Assembly: GCF_014023275.1 (NCBI RefSeq)
Contig: NZ_CP054698.1
Coordinates: 6,223,001-6,287,000 of the forward strand
From: Nostoc edaphicum CCNP1411
GTDB taxonomy: Bacteria > Cyanobacteriota > Cyanobacteriia > Cyanobacteriales > Nostocaceae
Reading direction: 5' to 3'
Length of the DNA stretch: 64,000 nt
Shown: piece after piece, positions 1 to 9,360 of the stretch
Position numbering within the stretch: position 1 is the first letter of the stretch
Layout of the letters: each line of letters begins with the position of its first letter
Position numbers and translations under genes: made by a program
Notes under the pieces: model-generated
Database searches by the model: none
Told to the model about the DNA's origin: nothing
The model's input: only the letters and a program-made list of their open reading frames with translations

Positions 1-1
1 T

Positions 2-247
2 ACAGTTGGTGGTGTAGTCGATACCCGAAATCCCAAAAAGCCCCTCAGCACCAATGTTAAGGTGACAGGACGTACCTTTGAAGGGAAGATTTCTACCCAT
101 ACTTTTACTCTTGGAGATGAAACCAGCATGGCAGCAAATGTCTGCGGACCTGCTTTCGGCTATCTCAAAGCTGGTAGACAATTGCACCAACGCGGCATCT
201 ATGGAATATTTACCGCAGCCGAAATTATGCCGCAATTTGTTAGGTAA
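2..247 (+). CDS. C-terminal end of an unidentified protein (open at left edge)
   Basis: An open frame runs from the window edge to a TAA at 245-247 with no stop, giving about 81 residues. An internal GTG at 62 could be mistaken for a start, but the frame continues upstream in the same style, so this is the tail of a longer gene. It contains a stretch reading [18 protein letters not shown] and ends IMPQFVR. I do not recognise the family with confidence; a saccharopine-dehydrogenase-like oxidoreductase tail is one weak possibility. It is followed at once by a heptanucleotide repeat tract, so it is probably not co-transcribed with the hydrolase downstream. Confidence 0.5.
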   Translation, partial: TVGGVVDTRNPKKPLSTNVKVTGRTFEGKISTHTFTLGDETSMAANVCGPAFGYLKAGRQLHQRGIYGIFTAAEIMPQFVR

Positions 248-249
248 AT

Positions 250-342
250 AGGGAATGGGGCATGGGGAATGGGGAATGGGGAATGGGAATAAGCAATGCC
301 CAATGCCCAATTCCCAATGCCCAATGCCCAATGCCCAATTCT
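250..342. repeat. Heptanucleotide STRR tract, GGGAATG units facing CCCAATG units
   Basis: Tandem copies of GGGAATG/GGGCATG are followed by tandem CCCAATG copies, so the two halves can fold into a long imperfect hairpin. Related GGGCATT/CCCAATG tracts occur near 50180-50215 and 51440-51740. Such short tandem repeats are typical of Nostocaceae intergenic DNA. Confidence 0.8.
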
Positions 343-380
343 TATAATGGGATTTCAAGGCTGATAAATCGGAGGTAAGT

Positions 381-1286
381 GTGACCACTACGCTACACTG
401 GCAGGAACGAGTTGGTAATCAAAGAGATTGGATTTGGCACGGCTGGCAAACCCGCTACACTTACATTCGCCCTAGCCAAAATCACCACAATACAACACCT
501 CTAATTCTATTACATGGCTTTGGTGCTTCCATTGGTCATTGGCGACATAATTTAGAGGTGTTGGGTGAGCATCACACAGTTTACGCCATCGATATGCTGG
601 GTTTTGGCGCTTCTGAAAAAGCCGCAGCTAATTACAGCATTGAACTCTGGGTAGAGCAAGTTTATGATTTTTGGAAAACATTTATCCGTCAACCAGCAAT
701 ATTAATAGGTAATTCCAACGGTTCACTGATTTCTATGGCTGCTGCTGCCACCCATCCTGATATGGTGCGAGGTATGGTGATGATGAGTTTACCTGACCCG
801 TCATTAGAACAAGAAGCAATTCCTCCTGTGCTGCGCCCACTCGTCAGAGCAATTAAAAATGTTGTCGCTTCGCCGTTGATACTTAAACCTGTGTTTAACT
901 TCGTGCGCCGTCCTGGGGTGCTGCGCCGCTGGGCTAGTCTTGCCTACGCTAACCCAGAGGCGATTACCGATGAACTGATCGAAATTTTAGCAGGGCCTCC
1001 CCAAGACCGGGGTTCTGCTAGGGCCTTTAGTGCTTTGTTCAAAGCTGCGATCGGAATTAATTTTAGTCCCAGTGTCAAGACAGTGTTACCAACCTTAACA
1101 ATTCCGATGCTGTTAATTTGGGGACAAAAAGATCGGTTTGTTCCGCCAGCCCTTGCTAGTCAATTTGCCCAGTACAACGAGAAACTGGAAGTGCTGAATC
1201 TAGAGGATGTAGGGCATTGTCCCCATGATGAATGTCCAGAACAAGTCAACCAAGCTATTTTAGATTGGATTGAGAAGATGGGTTAG
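381..1286 (+). CDS. Alpha/beta-fold hydrolase
   Basis: Predicted soluble serine hydrolase of 301 residues. The oxyanion-side HGFGAS motif is at about 45-50, and the nucleophile elbow GNSNGS is at about 110-115 with Ser112 as the likely nucleophile. The acid lies in the WGQKDRF region and the histidine in DVGHCPHDECP near residue 277. GTG at 381 is preferred because a GGAGG ribosome binding site lies about 7 nt upstream. The family covers esterases, haloperoxidase-like enzymes and cyanobacterial or plant pheophytinase-like proteins. The substrate cannot be read from the sequence. Confidence 0.85.
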   Translation: MTTTLHWQERVGNQRDWIWHGWQTRYTYIRPSQNHHNTTPLILLHGFGASIGHWRHNLEVLGEHHTVYAIDMLGFGASEKAAANYSIELWVEQVYDFWKTFIRQPAILIGNSNGSLISMAAAATHPDMVRGMVMMSLPDPSLEQEAIPPVLRPLVRAIKNVVASPLILKPVFNFVRRPGVLRRWASLAYANPEAITDELIEILAGPPQDRGSARAFSALFKAAIGINFSPSVKTVLPTLTIPMLLIWGQKDRFVPPALASQFAQYNEKLEVLNLEDVGHCPHDECPEQVNQAILDWIEKMG

Positions 1287-1419
1287 CGTAGGCGTTCGCG
1301 TAGCGTCTCGTAGAGAAGCCCACCGTAGCCATCGCCAACTGTTGGATATTCCCTAATATTCCCTAAATATTATGCAATGGGAGCGATCGCATCACTAATA
1401 CCTTTAAATTCTTTGACAC

Positions 1420-1788
1420 TTAGCCAATCGTGGCTTGGTTAGTGTCTACATCTGTAGTACCATGCACAGAATTGGCTACAGAAACCATCTTATTAAGAAT
1501 TTCTTGACTGGGAACTTTACCTTTCAACACTACAGTGCTACCCGTTTGAGCTACCCAAAGGGTGTTAACATCATCGAGTTGGGGATCTTCATCAAATGCC
1601 AACGCTACCCGTTTTGCCAAGCCACTTTGGTCGTATTCCCCGTTTAATCCCAGACGTTCTGGGGGTATAGATTGAGTAGCAGTAGATGCAACGCTAGTAC
1701 TTGGAGCTTGCGGTATGGCCTGTGCAGTCGGATTTACTTCTGCATTTTGAGGTTTTTCCATTCCAAACAGTCTTTTTAACCAACTCAT
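1420..1788 (-). CDS. BON-domain protein
   Basis: About 122 residues. The frame extends to 1881, but the start at 1788 (MSWLKRLFG) is preferred: AGGAGA lies about 9 nt upstream and the extension looks non-coding. The N-terminal third is a proline/serine/threonine-rich linker. The C-terminal part (residues about 55-120) has the BON pattern, with LAKRVALAFDEDPQL, then VAQTGSTVVLKGKV and ILNKMVSVANSVHG. BON domains bind phospholipid or envelope surfaces and often occur in stress-related proteins. No signal peptide is evident, so a cytoplasmic or membrane-peripheral site is inferred. Confidence 0.8.
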   Translation of the reverse strand: MSWLKRLFGMEKPQNAEVNPTAQAIPQAPSTSVASTATQSIPPERLGLNGEYDQSGLAKRVALAFDEDPQLDDVNTLWVAQTGSTVVLKGKVPSQEILNKMVSVANSVHGTTDVDTNQATIG

Positions 1789-2058
1789 ATAAACTTTTCT
1801 CCTAATTAGAGACTCATCAAACGTAAGTATAAAAGGTTTACAGAAGTTCGGCATCTGCCAATGAAAAGATATACATTCCATTCAATTCATGCTGGGAGTA
1901 TGATTTCTGTCCAATTTATCTTTAGAGAATGCAATGAGTGCAACCATTAAGTTTAAAATAGAAGGTCGCACTAACAATTTAGTGCGGTAGTACCTCTAGC
2001 GTAGCCCTTAGCTAGTGTCTGCGTTACTCAATTCCTGCTCTAGCCTCTGTTGGCGAAG

Positions 2059-2577
2059 ATGAAACATACTCTTTCGGTTCTTGTAGAAGATGAGGCGGGT
2101 GTTCTTTCCCGCATTTCTGGTTTATTTGCGCGTCGCGGCTTTAATATTGAAAGCCTTGCTGTTGGCCCTGCTGAACAAGGAGGAGTCTCCCGAATTACGA
2201 TGGTAGTCCCTGGTGACGATCGCGTTATCGAGCAACTCACCAAGCAACTGTACAAGTTAGTCAATGTCCTAAAAGTACAGGACATTACCGAAACTCCTTG
2301 CGTCGAGAGGGAATTGATGCTTTTGAAAGTCAATGCTAGTAGCAGCAATCGCTCAGAAGTGATCGAACTGTCTCAGATTTTCCGGGCGCGAGTCGTGGAC
2401 GTGGCGGAAGATTCTCTCACCTTAGAAGTTGTGGGAGATCCAGGTAAAATGGTAGCGATCGTGCAGGTGTTGCAAAAATTTGGTTTGAAAGAAATTGCCC
2501 GCACTGGCAAAATTGCCCTAACTCGTGAGTCGGGTGTGAATACTGAGTTACTCAAATCTTTGGAAGCAAAGGTTTAG
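2059..2577 (+). CDS. ilvH: Acetolactate synthase small (regulatory) subunit
   Basis: Regulatory subunit of acetohydroxyacid synthase, the first common step of branched-chain amino acid synthesis. An N-terminal ACT domain ([16 protein letters not shown] through [10 protein letters not shown] and [10 protein letters not shown]) is followed by the conserved C-terminal half (ERELMLLKV and the IARTGKIAL region). At 172 residues it has the usual family length. ATG 2059 is preferred over TTG 2050 because the protein conventionally begins MKHTL. The large subunit is not adjacent. Valine feedback through the ACT domain is the known family role. Confidence 0.95.
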   Translation: MKHTLSVLVEDEAGVLSRISGLFARRGFNIESLAVGPAEQGGVSRITMVVPGDDRVIEQLTKQLYKLVNVLKVQDITETPCVERELMLLKVNASSSNRSEVIELSQIFRARVVDVAEDSLTLEVVGDPGKMVAIVQVLQKFGLKEIARTGKIALTRESGVNTELLKSLEAKV

Positions 2578-2726
2578 TTGGGAATTTCAATCAAGACTCA
2601 GAAATACTCAACAGCAAGCACATAAATCAAACACAGTAGAAGTCATAGTGGCAATTGTTACTATGACTTCTGCTTTAAGAACTGGAAAAAATGGCGTTGC
2701 ATATTTGCGGGATGATTTTGCTAGTT

Positions 2727-2789
2727 TTGTGGGATGGGCATCTTGCCCGTCCCTTGTATTTCAGGGCGGGCGAGACGCCCACCCTACAA
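2727..2789. repeat. GC-rich hairpin repeat (GTGGG..GGGCATCTTGCCCGCCC type)
   Basis: Two near-complementary arms built on GGGATGGGCATCTTGCCC and GGGCGAGACGCCCACCC face each other. A better-preserved copy is at 7863-7922 and fragments occur near 3113-3130 and 22838-22852. This is a dispersed intergenic repeat, not a clear terminator. Confidence 0.75.
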
Positions 2790-2980
2790 AAATCATCCCT
2801 TGATTCAGCAACGCCGAAAAAATAAATATCCTTCTTGAGAGAATACGCCTGGGTTAAAACTTGATTCTCTCTAACCTTAAAAAGGAGGGAATTAGAGCAA
2901 GCCTTTTTAAGGGGGATCAGGGACTTTTGCAAGTTTAAATCAATAGAGAAGTAACAATAACTACTAGCATACAGTTAAGC

Positions 2981-3060
2981 ATCTGCGGTTATGTCTTTTT
3001 ATATGCATAAGTTACGCCAAATTGGCATGACGCAACTAATAAAAAACTGCTACAAAGTTA
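2981..3060 (+). promoter_or_regulatory. Conserved upstream element, copy A (polysaccharide locus)
   Basis: This ~80-bp stretch matches 23051-23129 at most positions. The best-conserved blocks are TGCGGTTATGTCTTTTTAT, CGCCAAATTGGCAT (3015-3028) and TGCTACAAA. The middle block is an interrupted palindrome, GCCAA-A-TTGGC, of the kind bound by a dimeric regulator. Each copy precedes one half of the polysaccharide locus. A shared promoter/operator is an inference from conservation and placement. Confidence 0.6.
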
Positions 3061-3185
3061 ATAAGCTAAATCACATTTAGTTTGCATATCTAAAAGTTAT
3101 ATAACTCTTGTGTGGGCATCTTGTCCGCCCTAATTATGCAAATTAAATCTGGAACAGCTTTGAAAGATAAAACATTAACAACAGC

Positions 3186-3335
3186 TATAGGACTAGTATT
3201 TGATTTTTGAAATACACGTAGAGTGTGTCATCGCTGAGAGTACGGCATCATTCCAATCTTGTGGTGAGTTACGCTCTGCTAAGACACCCTACAAGACAAC
3301 TGAGATTTTTTCATAAATTAAATATGATTTCTATA
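3186..3335. mobile_element. MITE-like element, copy 1
   Basis: A 150-bp element with terminal inverted repeats starting TATAGGACTAGTATTTGATTT and ending in AAATTAAATATGATTTCTATA read inward. A second copy of almost the same size and ends lies at 3572-3723. It encodes nothing of note. It is probably a non-autonomous element. Confidence 0.7.
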
Positions 3336-3571
3336 CTATTACTAATAGTATTCAACATAGCTATTGCTTGATTTAAAATGTTGAATTGAGCAGCAACGCA
3401 ACAAATCATTGAATAAAATAATACATAAGCAAGCTATTTACAACATCGCTGGAAGGATAGAAAAATAATCATCAGCTGAACTGTCTTGATTTATAGAAGT
3501 TATTTATAGACATTGATAGTCTAATGCTAATTTAGTAAAATGTGACAGGTTTAAATTCCCTAAAACGATTA

Positions 3572-3723
3572 TATAGGACTAGTATTTGATTTATGAAAAA
3601 ATCTAAGTATATGTAGGGTGTGTTACGGCTTCCGTAACGCACCAAAATCTTCGGATGGTGCGTTAGCCTACGGCATAACACACCCTACTGAAATATTTTC
3701 AGAAATCAAATATGATTCCTATA
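3572..3723. mobile_element. MITE-like element, copy 2
   Basis: A 152-bp element with the same ends as the copy at 3186 (TATAGGACTAGTATTTGATTT against AAATCAAATATGATTCCTATA). Its centre is a hairpin built from GTAGGGTGTGTTACGGC and GCATAACACACCCTAC. It lies 136 bp upstream of the first polysaccharide gene and may affect its transcription. Confidence 0.75.
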
Positions 3724-3858
3724 TCCATAGGGTAAATTGACAGTAAGAACATTTTTTAAATGGCTTAATTGGCTATATTTACTTGTCTAGAAAACTTGGA
3801 ATATTCTACTTAATTGAGATGATTACCTACTTAAATTGTCTTAGAGGTTTTTACATAC

Positions 3859-5877
3859 ATGGATTGCTTATTATTTGTTTCTCACTGGCTACCTCAAAAA
3901 TTAATTAGCAGCTTGTTGATAAAATTGCTAGATTTAAAAAACAAACATTTGTTTCTTTTTGATACTATTGTTTTTTCATTTACAGCCTTTTTTGCTCTCA
4001 ATCTATGCTTAAATGGCAATTTTTCCATCCAAGAGTATAAAGCAAGACTAGGAATTGCAACAATACTTTTTTTAGCAGTCAAACTAACTGTATTGTGGAA
4101 TTTTGGTTTTTATAGACTTTACTGGCGCTATGCCAGTATTGAGGAACTTCTATACATAACTGTGCTAATAGGTATTGCGGTAATAGTTCAAGCTGTATTC
4201 TTTGATGCTATGCGATTTATACCGTATTTAGCAATGGATAAACTGCCACAATCACTACCATTAATCGACGGTTTGCTTTCGTGTATTTTTATTGGTGGGT
4301 TGCGTTTCAGTATTCGGATTGTAGAAAGAATCAGCCAGCAACATACAGTATTTAAGCCACAAGACCGTGTATTGATAGTTGGTGCTGGCAATGCTGGCGT
4401 CTCTCTTGTACAAGAAATGCAAAGAAATCCTCAATTAGGGTTTCATCCTGTTGCTTTTATTGACGATGATCCGCGCAAGTTTCGTGCATATATACGTGGT
4501 ATTCCTGTAGTAGGCGATCGCTATCAAATTCCTGATGTTTTAAAATCTCTCAAAATTCATAAAGTTATCATTGCGATGCCTACCGTTACAGGTGGAGTCA
4601 TTCGGGAAATTCTAGATATTTGCAAAGCAACTGGAACTCAAACTAGCACTTTACCAGGCATACATGAAATCCTCAATGGTCGTGTGCGAGTTGACAGCAT
4701 CCGGGATGTACGAATTGAAGATTTACTCAGACGAGAACCTGTACAAATAGATATTGATCAAGTTGCTCAATTTCTCAAAGGTAAAACAGTACTGATCACA
4801 GGCTCAGGTGGATCAATTGGTAGCGAACTTTGCCGTCAAATTTTTAAATGCAATCCTGCTGAAATGATCCTTGTAGGACATGGAGAAAATTCTGTGTTCA
4901 ATATCCAACAAGAACTAGAACAACTTATTCAAGTTATCGAAAATGAGGGTAAATCTTTAAGAGACACTCCTCGTATTTCAACCTTTATTGCAGATATTCG
5001 CTTTAAGTCTCGATTAGAACATGCATTCGAGCTATTCCAACCTGATGTAATTTTTCACGCTGCGGCTCATAAACACGTCCCTCTGATGGAATTAAATCCA
5101 GTTGAAGCAATCACCAACAATGTCATGGGGACAAAAAATTTACTAGAACTATCACTGCAATATGATGTGAAACATTTCGTGATGATTTCTACAGACAAAG
5201 CAGTTAATCCTACTAATGTTATGGGTGCTAGTAAGAGAGTCGCTGAAATGTTAGTGCTGCAAGCCGCAAGAGAAAGTGGTAAACCCTACGTTACAGTGCG
5301 CTTTGGCAACGTTTTAGGTAGTCGGGGTAGTGTAGTTCCCACCTTTAAAAAACAAATTGCAGCAGGCGGCCCAGTAACCGTTACCCATCCAGAGATTCGT
5401 CGTTATTTCATGACAATTCCAGAGGCCGTTCAACTAGTTTTGCAGGCTACTGTACTTGGTCGTGGTGGTGAAGTCTTAATGTTGAATATGGGTAAACCTG
5501 TGAAAATTGTTGACTTAGCTAAAGAACTAATTCGCCTTTCAGGATACGAAGTTAACCAAGATATTGAGATTGTATTTACTGGTTTACGTCCAGGTGAAAA
5601 GTTATTTGAGGAATTATTTATTCCTGGAGAAGAATATGAACCAACCCAACACGAAAAACTGTTAGTAGTAAAAAATGCTAGTAAGATGATTCCAGAAAAT
5701 TTGTCTATTACTGTAGCGACTTTATGTCAAGCAGCAGCTAAAAACGATACGAGTTTTATTCTGCGTTTGCTTGAAGAACTAGTGCCAGGATATAAACCAA
5801 AACACTTAGAAAGTTATGCAGCAGCAAATATTCCCAGCAATACTTCTGTCAGAATACTGGCACAGGTAAAACCGTAA
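3859..5877 (+). CDS. Membrane-bound nucleoside-diphosphate-sugar 4,6-dehydratase/epimerase (CapD/WbpM/FlaA1-type)
   Basis: Polysaccharide biosynthesis enzyme of 672 residues. The N-terminal ~150 residues are hydrophobic with several membrane spans. A first Rossmann domain follows, with VGAGNAG near residue 173, then the catalytic NAD(P)-binding domain with LITGSGGSIGSE near 311. HAAAHKHVPLME and STDKAVNPTNVMGASKR (near 443) match the family active site, where a methionine replaces the usual SDR tyrosine. Members convert UDP-GlcNAc to 4-keto-6-deoxy sugars or related products on the inner face of the membrane. It opens the first half of the locus, so it probably makes a precursor for the repeat unit. 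Confidence 0.9.
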   Translation: MDCLLFVSHWLPQKLISSLLIKLLDLKNKHLFLFDTIVFSFTAFFALNLCLNGNFSIQEYKARLGIATILFLAVKLTVLWNFGFYRLYWRYASIEELLYITVLIGIAVIVQAVFFDAMRFIPYLAMDKLPQSLPLIDGLLSCIFIGGLRFSIRIVERISQQHTVFKPQDRVLIVGAGNAGVSLVQEMQRNPQLGFHPVAFIDDDPRKFRAYIRGIPVVGDRYQIPDVLKSLKIHKVIIAMPTVTGGVIREILDICKATGTQTSTLPGIHEILNGRVRVDSIRDVRIEDLLRREPVQIDIDQVAQFLKGKTVLITGSGGSIGSELCRQIFKCNPAEMILVGHGENSVFNIQQELEQLIQVIENEGKSLRDTPRISTFIADIRFKSRLEHAFELFQPDVIFHAAAHKHVPLMELNPVEAITNNVMGTKNLLELSLQYDVKHFVMISTDKAVNPTNVMGASKRVAEMLVLQAARESGKPYVTVRFGNVLGSRGSVVPTFKKQIAAGGPVTVTHPEIRRYFMTIPEAVQLVLQATVLGRGGEVLMLNMGKPVKIVDLAKELIRLSGYEVNQDIEIVFTGLRPGEKLFEELFIPGEEYEPTQHEKLLVVKNASKMIPENLSITVATLCQAAAKNDTSFILRLLEELVPGYKPKHLESYAAANIPSNTSVRILAQVKP

Positions 5878-5904
5878 ATAGGGTACAACAATGACAAAAT
5901 TAAA

Positions 5905-6957
5905 ATGGAAGGCAGAAGAATAAATATGTATAAAAACTATCAAACCAATAGTAGATTACAAGTATTGGATAAATTCTCTAGAGTTAACGATAGATATTTG
6001 ACTGGAATTAAAAATATAGCCAAGACTTTTGTCACAAGAAGAAGTGACTGGTCAATTGGAATCTATACAGGTGAATCTCTTTTTGATTTTGCTTGTCCAA
6101 AAAAAATCAGTAATCCAGTTTTGACCGCTAAGGATATCACAGATGTCCCCGCTCACTTTGTTGCTGACCCATTTATGGTTTGTGAGGATGGCATTTGGTA
6201 TATGTTTTTTGAAGTACTAAATGGTCTTCAAAATAAAGGAGTAATCGGATTAGCAACTAGCAATGATGCATATAAATGGAATTACCAACAAATTATACTT
6301 GATGAAACGTTTCACTTATCTTATCCATACGTGTTCAAATTTCAAAACGAATACTATATGATTCCAGAAACTTCTCAAGCCGATTCTATTCGTTTATATA
6401 AAGCAACTAATTTCCCAAAAAAATGGACGTTTATCAAAACCTTACTTGATAAAAGGGATTTTGTAGATCCTAGTATTTTTCAATACAATAATCTGTGGTG
6501 GCTATTGACTGCAACATCAGAAGACCGGAATATTCTGCGTCTTTATTATTCTCAAGATTTGACAGGTGGCTGGATTGAGCATCCTAAAAGTCCTGTTATT
6601 GAGGGAAATAAAAACAACACAAGACCAGCCGGTAGAGTTGTAGTACTCGATGACAAAATTATTAGATATACCCAGGATTGTGAGCGTATTTATGGGAATA
6701 AAGTTCGAGCATTTGAAATCACTGAACTGACAACGACAAGTTATCAAGAGAAAGCAGTTAAAGGAAATCCAGTTATCAAAGCAAGTGGAATGGGTTGGAA
6801 TCAAATAGGTATGCACCATATTGATCCTCACAAAATTGGCACAAATAAATGGATAGCATGTGTGGATGGAAAGCGAGATAGATTAGTTATCAAACAAAAT
6901 TCAATATTAGCAATTTTGCAAAAACGGATAAATGCTCGTTTCAAGATTGATAATTAA
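5905..6957 (+). CDS. GINT1 N-terminal-like beta-propeller protein
   Basis: 350 residues. From about residue 55 it shows the repeated pattern of a five-bladed propeller like that of plant GINT1 N-terminal regions and GH43/GH32-type folds: HFVADPFMV, WYMFFEV, YPYVFKF, YYMIPETS, DFVDPSIF and NNLWWLLTA. Paired acidic residues (ADPF, VDPS, DPH) are typical. Bacterial relatives sit in polysaccharide clusters, usually without assigned activity. ATG 5926 is an alternative start. The gap to the dehydratase is 27 nt, and the stop falls just before the next gene. A role in sugar transfer or modification is inferred from context only. Confidence 0.75.
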   Translation: MEGRRINMYKNYQTNSRLQVLDKFSRVNDRYLTGIKNIAKTFVTRRSDWSIGIYTGESLFDFACPKKISNPVLTAKDITDVPAHFVADPFMVCEDGIWYMFFEVLNGLQNKGVIGLATSNDAYKWNYQQIILDETFHLSYPYVFKFQNEYYMIPETSQADSIRLYKATNFPKKWTFIKTLLDKRDFVDPSIFQYNNLWWLLTATSEDRNILRLYYSQDLTGGWIEHPKSPVIEGNKNNTRPAGRVVVLDDKIIRYTQDCERIYGNKVRAFEITELTTTSYQEKAVKGNPVIKASGMGWNQIGMHHIDPHKIGTNKWIACVDGKRDRLVIKQNSILAILQKRINARFKIDN

Positions 6958-7012
6958 GACTTTTTACTGTATTAATGAATTGAATTTTCATCATCAATTA
7001 AGGAAAAAACAG

Positions 7013-7807
7013 ATGTTGATTGTTACAAAGAAATTTATCTTTTCAGTGGGAGAAGTCTGGTTTGATGAAGATCCACCAGAATTAAGTAATGTGGATGTAC
7101 TCCATTACAGACAATGGATACACCCGATTAAAGGTGGTCAGTCTGATGAATTTCATACAAGATTAATTGACCTAACTAAAAGTCAGGATGAACTATGGGA
7201 AAGTATTAGTATTAATGATAGATATAAGATTAGACGAGCAGAGCAAAAAGACCAGGTTGTTTATGAATACTTTGAGCATATAAACTCTGATATTATCAAC
7301 GAAGTTTCTGACTTTTATGATTCCTTTGCTTCCCAAAAAGGGTTATCTAAGATTAATAGAAATCAGCTACAAAATCGTGTGAATGCGGGCGCCATTGATA
7401 TTTCCCGGATCAAGTTACAAAATGGAGAATCTTTAATTTGGCACGTTTATTATTGTAGTCATAATAGAGTTCGCCTTTTGCATTCTGCTTCACTTAAAAA
7501 TAGTAATGATACTTCCTATCAATCGATTTTAGGACGAGCGAATCGTTACCATCACTGGCAGGATATAGTGAGATTTAAAAATTTAGGAATTTCCGTTTAT
7601 GATTTTGGAGGCTGGTATACCGGAAACACAGATCAGGAGAAACTAGGTATTAATCAGTTTAAAGAAAAATTTGGTGGAGAAATTGTCAAGAATTTTAACT
7701 GTATTAATGGCATCACAATAAAGGGCAAATTATATTTACATTTGTTGAAAATTTATATGAGTTTATCTCAATTACCATTACCACGCTTATCGAATTTTAG
7801 ATTTTAG
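7013..7807 (+). CDS. FemAB/GNAT-like acyltransferase
   Basis: 264 residues from ATG 7013, which has AAGGA about 8 nt upstream; the frame itself opens back to 6932. Motifs fit the FemAB/BioF2-like GNAT family: SINDRYKIRRAEQ (acceptor loop), LQNGESLIWHVYY, and the C-terminal signature YDFGGWYTGNTDQEKLGINQFKEKFGGE. These enzymes transfer an acyl or aminoacyl group. In this position, decoration of an amino sugar in the polysaccharide is the natural guess. A second family member lies at 27676 in the other half of the locus. Confidence 0.75.
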   Translation: MLIVTKKFIFSVGEVWFDEDPPELSNVDVLHYRQWIHPIKGGQSDEFHTRLIDLTKSQDELWESISINDRYKIRRAEQKDQVVYEYFEHINSDIINEVSDFYDSFASQKGLSKINRNQLQNRVNAGAIDISRIKLQNGESLIWHVYYCSHNRVRLLHSASLKNSNDTSYQSILGRANRYHHWQDIVRFKNLGISVYDFGGWYTGNTDQEKLGINQFKEKFGGEIVKNFNCINGITIKGKLYLHLLKIYMSLSQLPLPRLSNFRF

Positions 7808-7828
7808 ATTTCGGATTGAATAATTCTA

Positions 7829-7952
7829 AGGGACTCCAAAATAAAAAATATACAACTATTTATTGTGGGGTGGGCATCTCGCCCGCCCATAGTCAAAGGC
7901 GGGCAAGATGCCCACCCCACAAGATTGGATAATTTATTTCTTGGAAATCCCT
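7829..7952. repeat. Inverted-repeat element with GGGACTCCAA.../...TTGGAAATCCC ends
   Basis: A 124-bp element with imperfect terminal inverted repeats and a strong central hairpin (7863-7922, GTGGGGTGGGCATC against its complement). TAA flanks it on both sides. One end of the same element, GGGACTTCCAAGAAATAAA, occurs at 22802 directly after a TAA stop codon, which suggests a TAA or TA target preference. Confidence 0.7.
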
Positions 7953-7971
7953 AAATTCTTCCCAATACGGT

Positions 7972-9360
7972 ATGAAAATGTGGCGTTTGCAAAGCTTAGT
8001 TGACTACTGGAAGCAACTGACCAGCGGCTCTATCAATCGCCAAATTTTTGGTGCAGCGATGATAGTTGGTTTATTAACAGGATTGGTGAAAGTTGCGGCT
8101 GTAGGTAAAGAATTGGTGGTGGCTCAAAGATTTGGTACTGGAGACGACTTAGATGCATTTTTAATTGCCTTGTTGGTTCCTTCTTTTATCATTAATGTCG
8201 TTGCTGGTTCTTTTAATACTGCTCTTATACCCGTCTATATGCAGGTACGAGAGCAGGAAGGTATAAAAGTAGCTCAAAGGCTTTTCTCTGGAGCCACAAT
8301 CAGCGGCTTGGGACTATTAGGAATCACGACAATAGTCATGGTAGCTAGTGCCCACCTGTATTTACCATATATTGCTGCTGGGTTCAGTCCCAAAAAGTTA
8401 GATATGACTTTTCATTTGCTCTGTGCGATCGCACCTTTTGTTCTCTTAAGTGGGATTATTATCATCTGGAGCGCTGTATTGAACGCAGGAGAGCGTTTTG
8501 CTATAGCAGCTTTGTCACCTATTCTCACTCCAACTATTAGCGTCTTATTGCTCTTAATGCTCAAATCTTGGGGTATTTTCGCTTTAGCTGCGGGGTTAGT
8601 CTGCGGTGCAGCAGTAGAAATAACTCTTTTAGGAGCAGCACTACACCGACAAGGCATTTCATGGCTTCCCAAATGGTATGGGTTTGATACTCATCTGCGT
8701 CGGGTTGTTAGCCAGTATTTACCAATGATTGCAGGTGGCTTTTTGATGTGTAGCACAAATCTAGTAGATCAATCTATGGCAGCAATGCTGTCACCTGGTA
8801 GTGTAGCAGCACTGAGTTACGGTAACAAGCTCATTGCCTTCCCCATATCTTTAGCTACCACAGCATTAAGTACTGCTGTGATTCCCTATTTTTCCAAAAT
8901 GGTAGCTTCTAAGGATTGGATAGGTACACATCGCACACTTAAGCGATATATGCAAATCATTTTTGTCACGACTACTTTACTAGCAGGATTCTTGTTTATA
9001 TTTTCTGAGTCTATAGTCCAGATACTCTTTCAAAGAGGTTCGTTTACAGCTAACGATACTCAATTAGTAGCTCAAATCCAAAATTACTTTGCCTTACAAA
9101 TACCTTTTTATGTCGCAGGAATTTTGGCTGTTAGGTTAATTTCTGCAATGCAATTAAATCATATATTGATGTGGGGATCTGCTTGTAACTTAACCATCAA
9201 TATTTTTCTGAATTATGTGTTTATGCAATGGTTTGGTGTTACAGGTATCGCTTTATCTACTGCTTGTGTTTATATTTTTTCATTCTTCTTCTTAACCTAT
9301 TTTTCCAATAAAAAACTAATCAAACAGGAGTCAGAATACAGAATTCAGAATTCAGAATAA
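7972..9360 (+). CDS. MurJ/MviN-type lipid-linked oligosaccharide flippase (Wzx role)
   Basis: 462 residues, hydrophobic throughout with about 12-14 predicted membrane spans. The N-terminal half has the MviN/MurJ signature: RIL-like GLLTGLVKVAAVGKELVVAQRFGTGDDLDAFLIALLVPSF, with DAF and the NTALIPVY block. Because it lies among glycosyltransferases and a polymerase gene, the likely cargo is an undecaprenyl-linked polysaccharide repeat unit, although MurJ itself moves lipid II. The last residues (about ESEYRIQNSE) are read from a GAATTCAGAATTCAGAA repeat, so the original C-terminus has probably been replaced by element sequence. Confidence 0.85.
   Translation: MKMWRLQSLVDYWKQLTSGSINRQIFGAAMIVGLLTGLVKVAAVGKELVVAQRFGTGDDLDAFLIALLVPSFIINVVAGSFNTALIPVYMQVREQEGIKVAQRLFSGATISGLGLLGITTIVMVASAHLYLPYIAAGFSPKKLDMTFHLLCAIAPFVLLSGIIIIWSAVLNAGERFAIAALSPILTPTISVLLLLMLKSWGIFALAAGLVCGAAVEITLLGAALHRQGISWLPKWYGFDTHLRRVVSQYLPMIAGGFLMCSTNLVDQSMAAMLSPGSVAALSYGNKLIAFPISLATTALSTAVIPYFSKMVASKDWIGTHRTLKRYMQIIFVTTTLLAGFLFIFSESIVQILFQRGSFTANDTQLVAQIQNYFALQIPFYVAGILAVRLISAMQLNHILMWGSACNLTINIFLNYVFMQWFGVTGIALSTACVYIFSFFFLTYFSNKKLIKQESEYRIQNSE

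Larger units (their letters stand above)
2578..3858. other. Long non-coding region before the polysaccharide locus
   Basis: About 1.28 kb without a credible gene. It holds a GC-rich hairpin repeat (2727-2789), the ~80-bp upstream element shared with 23051 (2981-3060), and two related inverted-repeat elements (3186-3335 and 3572-3723). The rest is AT-rich. The two mobile elements lie between the shared element and the first polysaccharide gene, so the original leader was probably shorter. Confidence 0.8.

Noticed and set aside
2675..2932. 85-codon minus-strand open frame after ilvH
   Set aside because: It spans a dispersed hairpin repeat and AT-rich DNA, has no ribosome binding site, and shows no protein-like motif.
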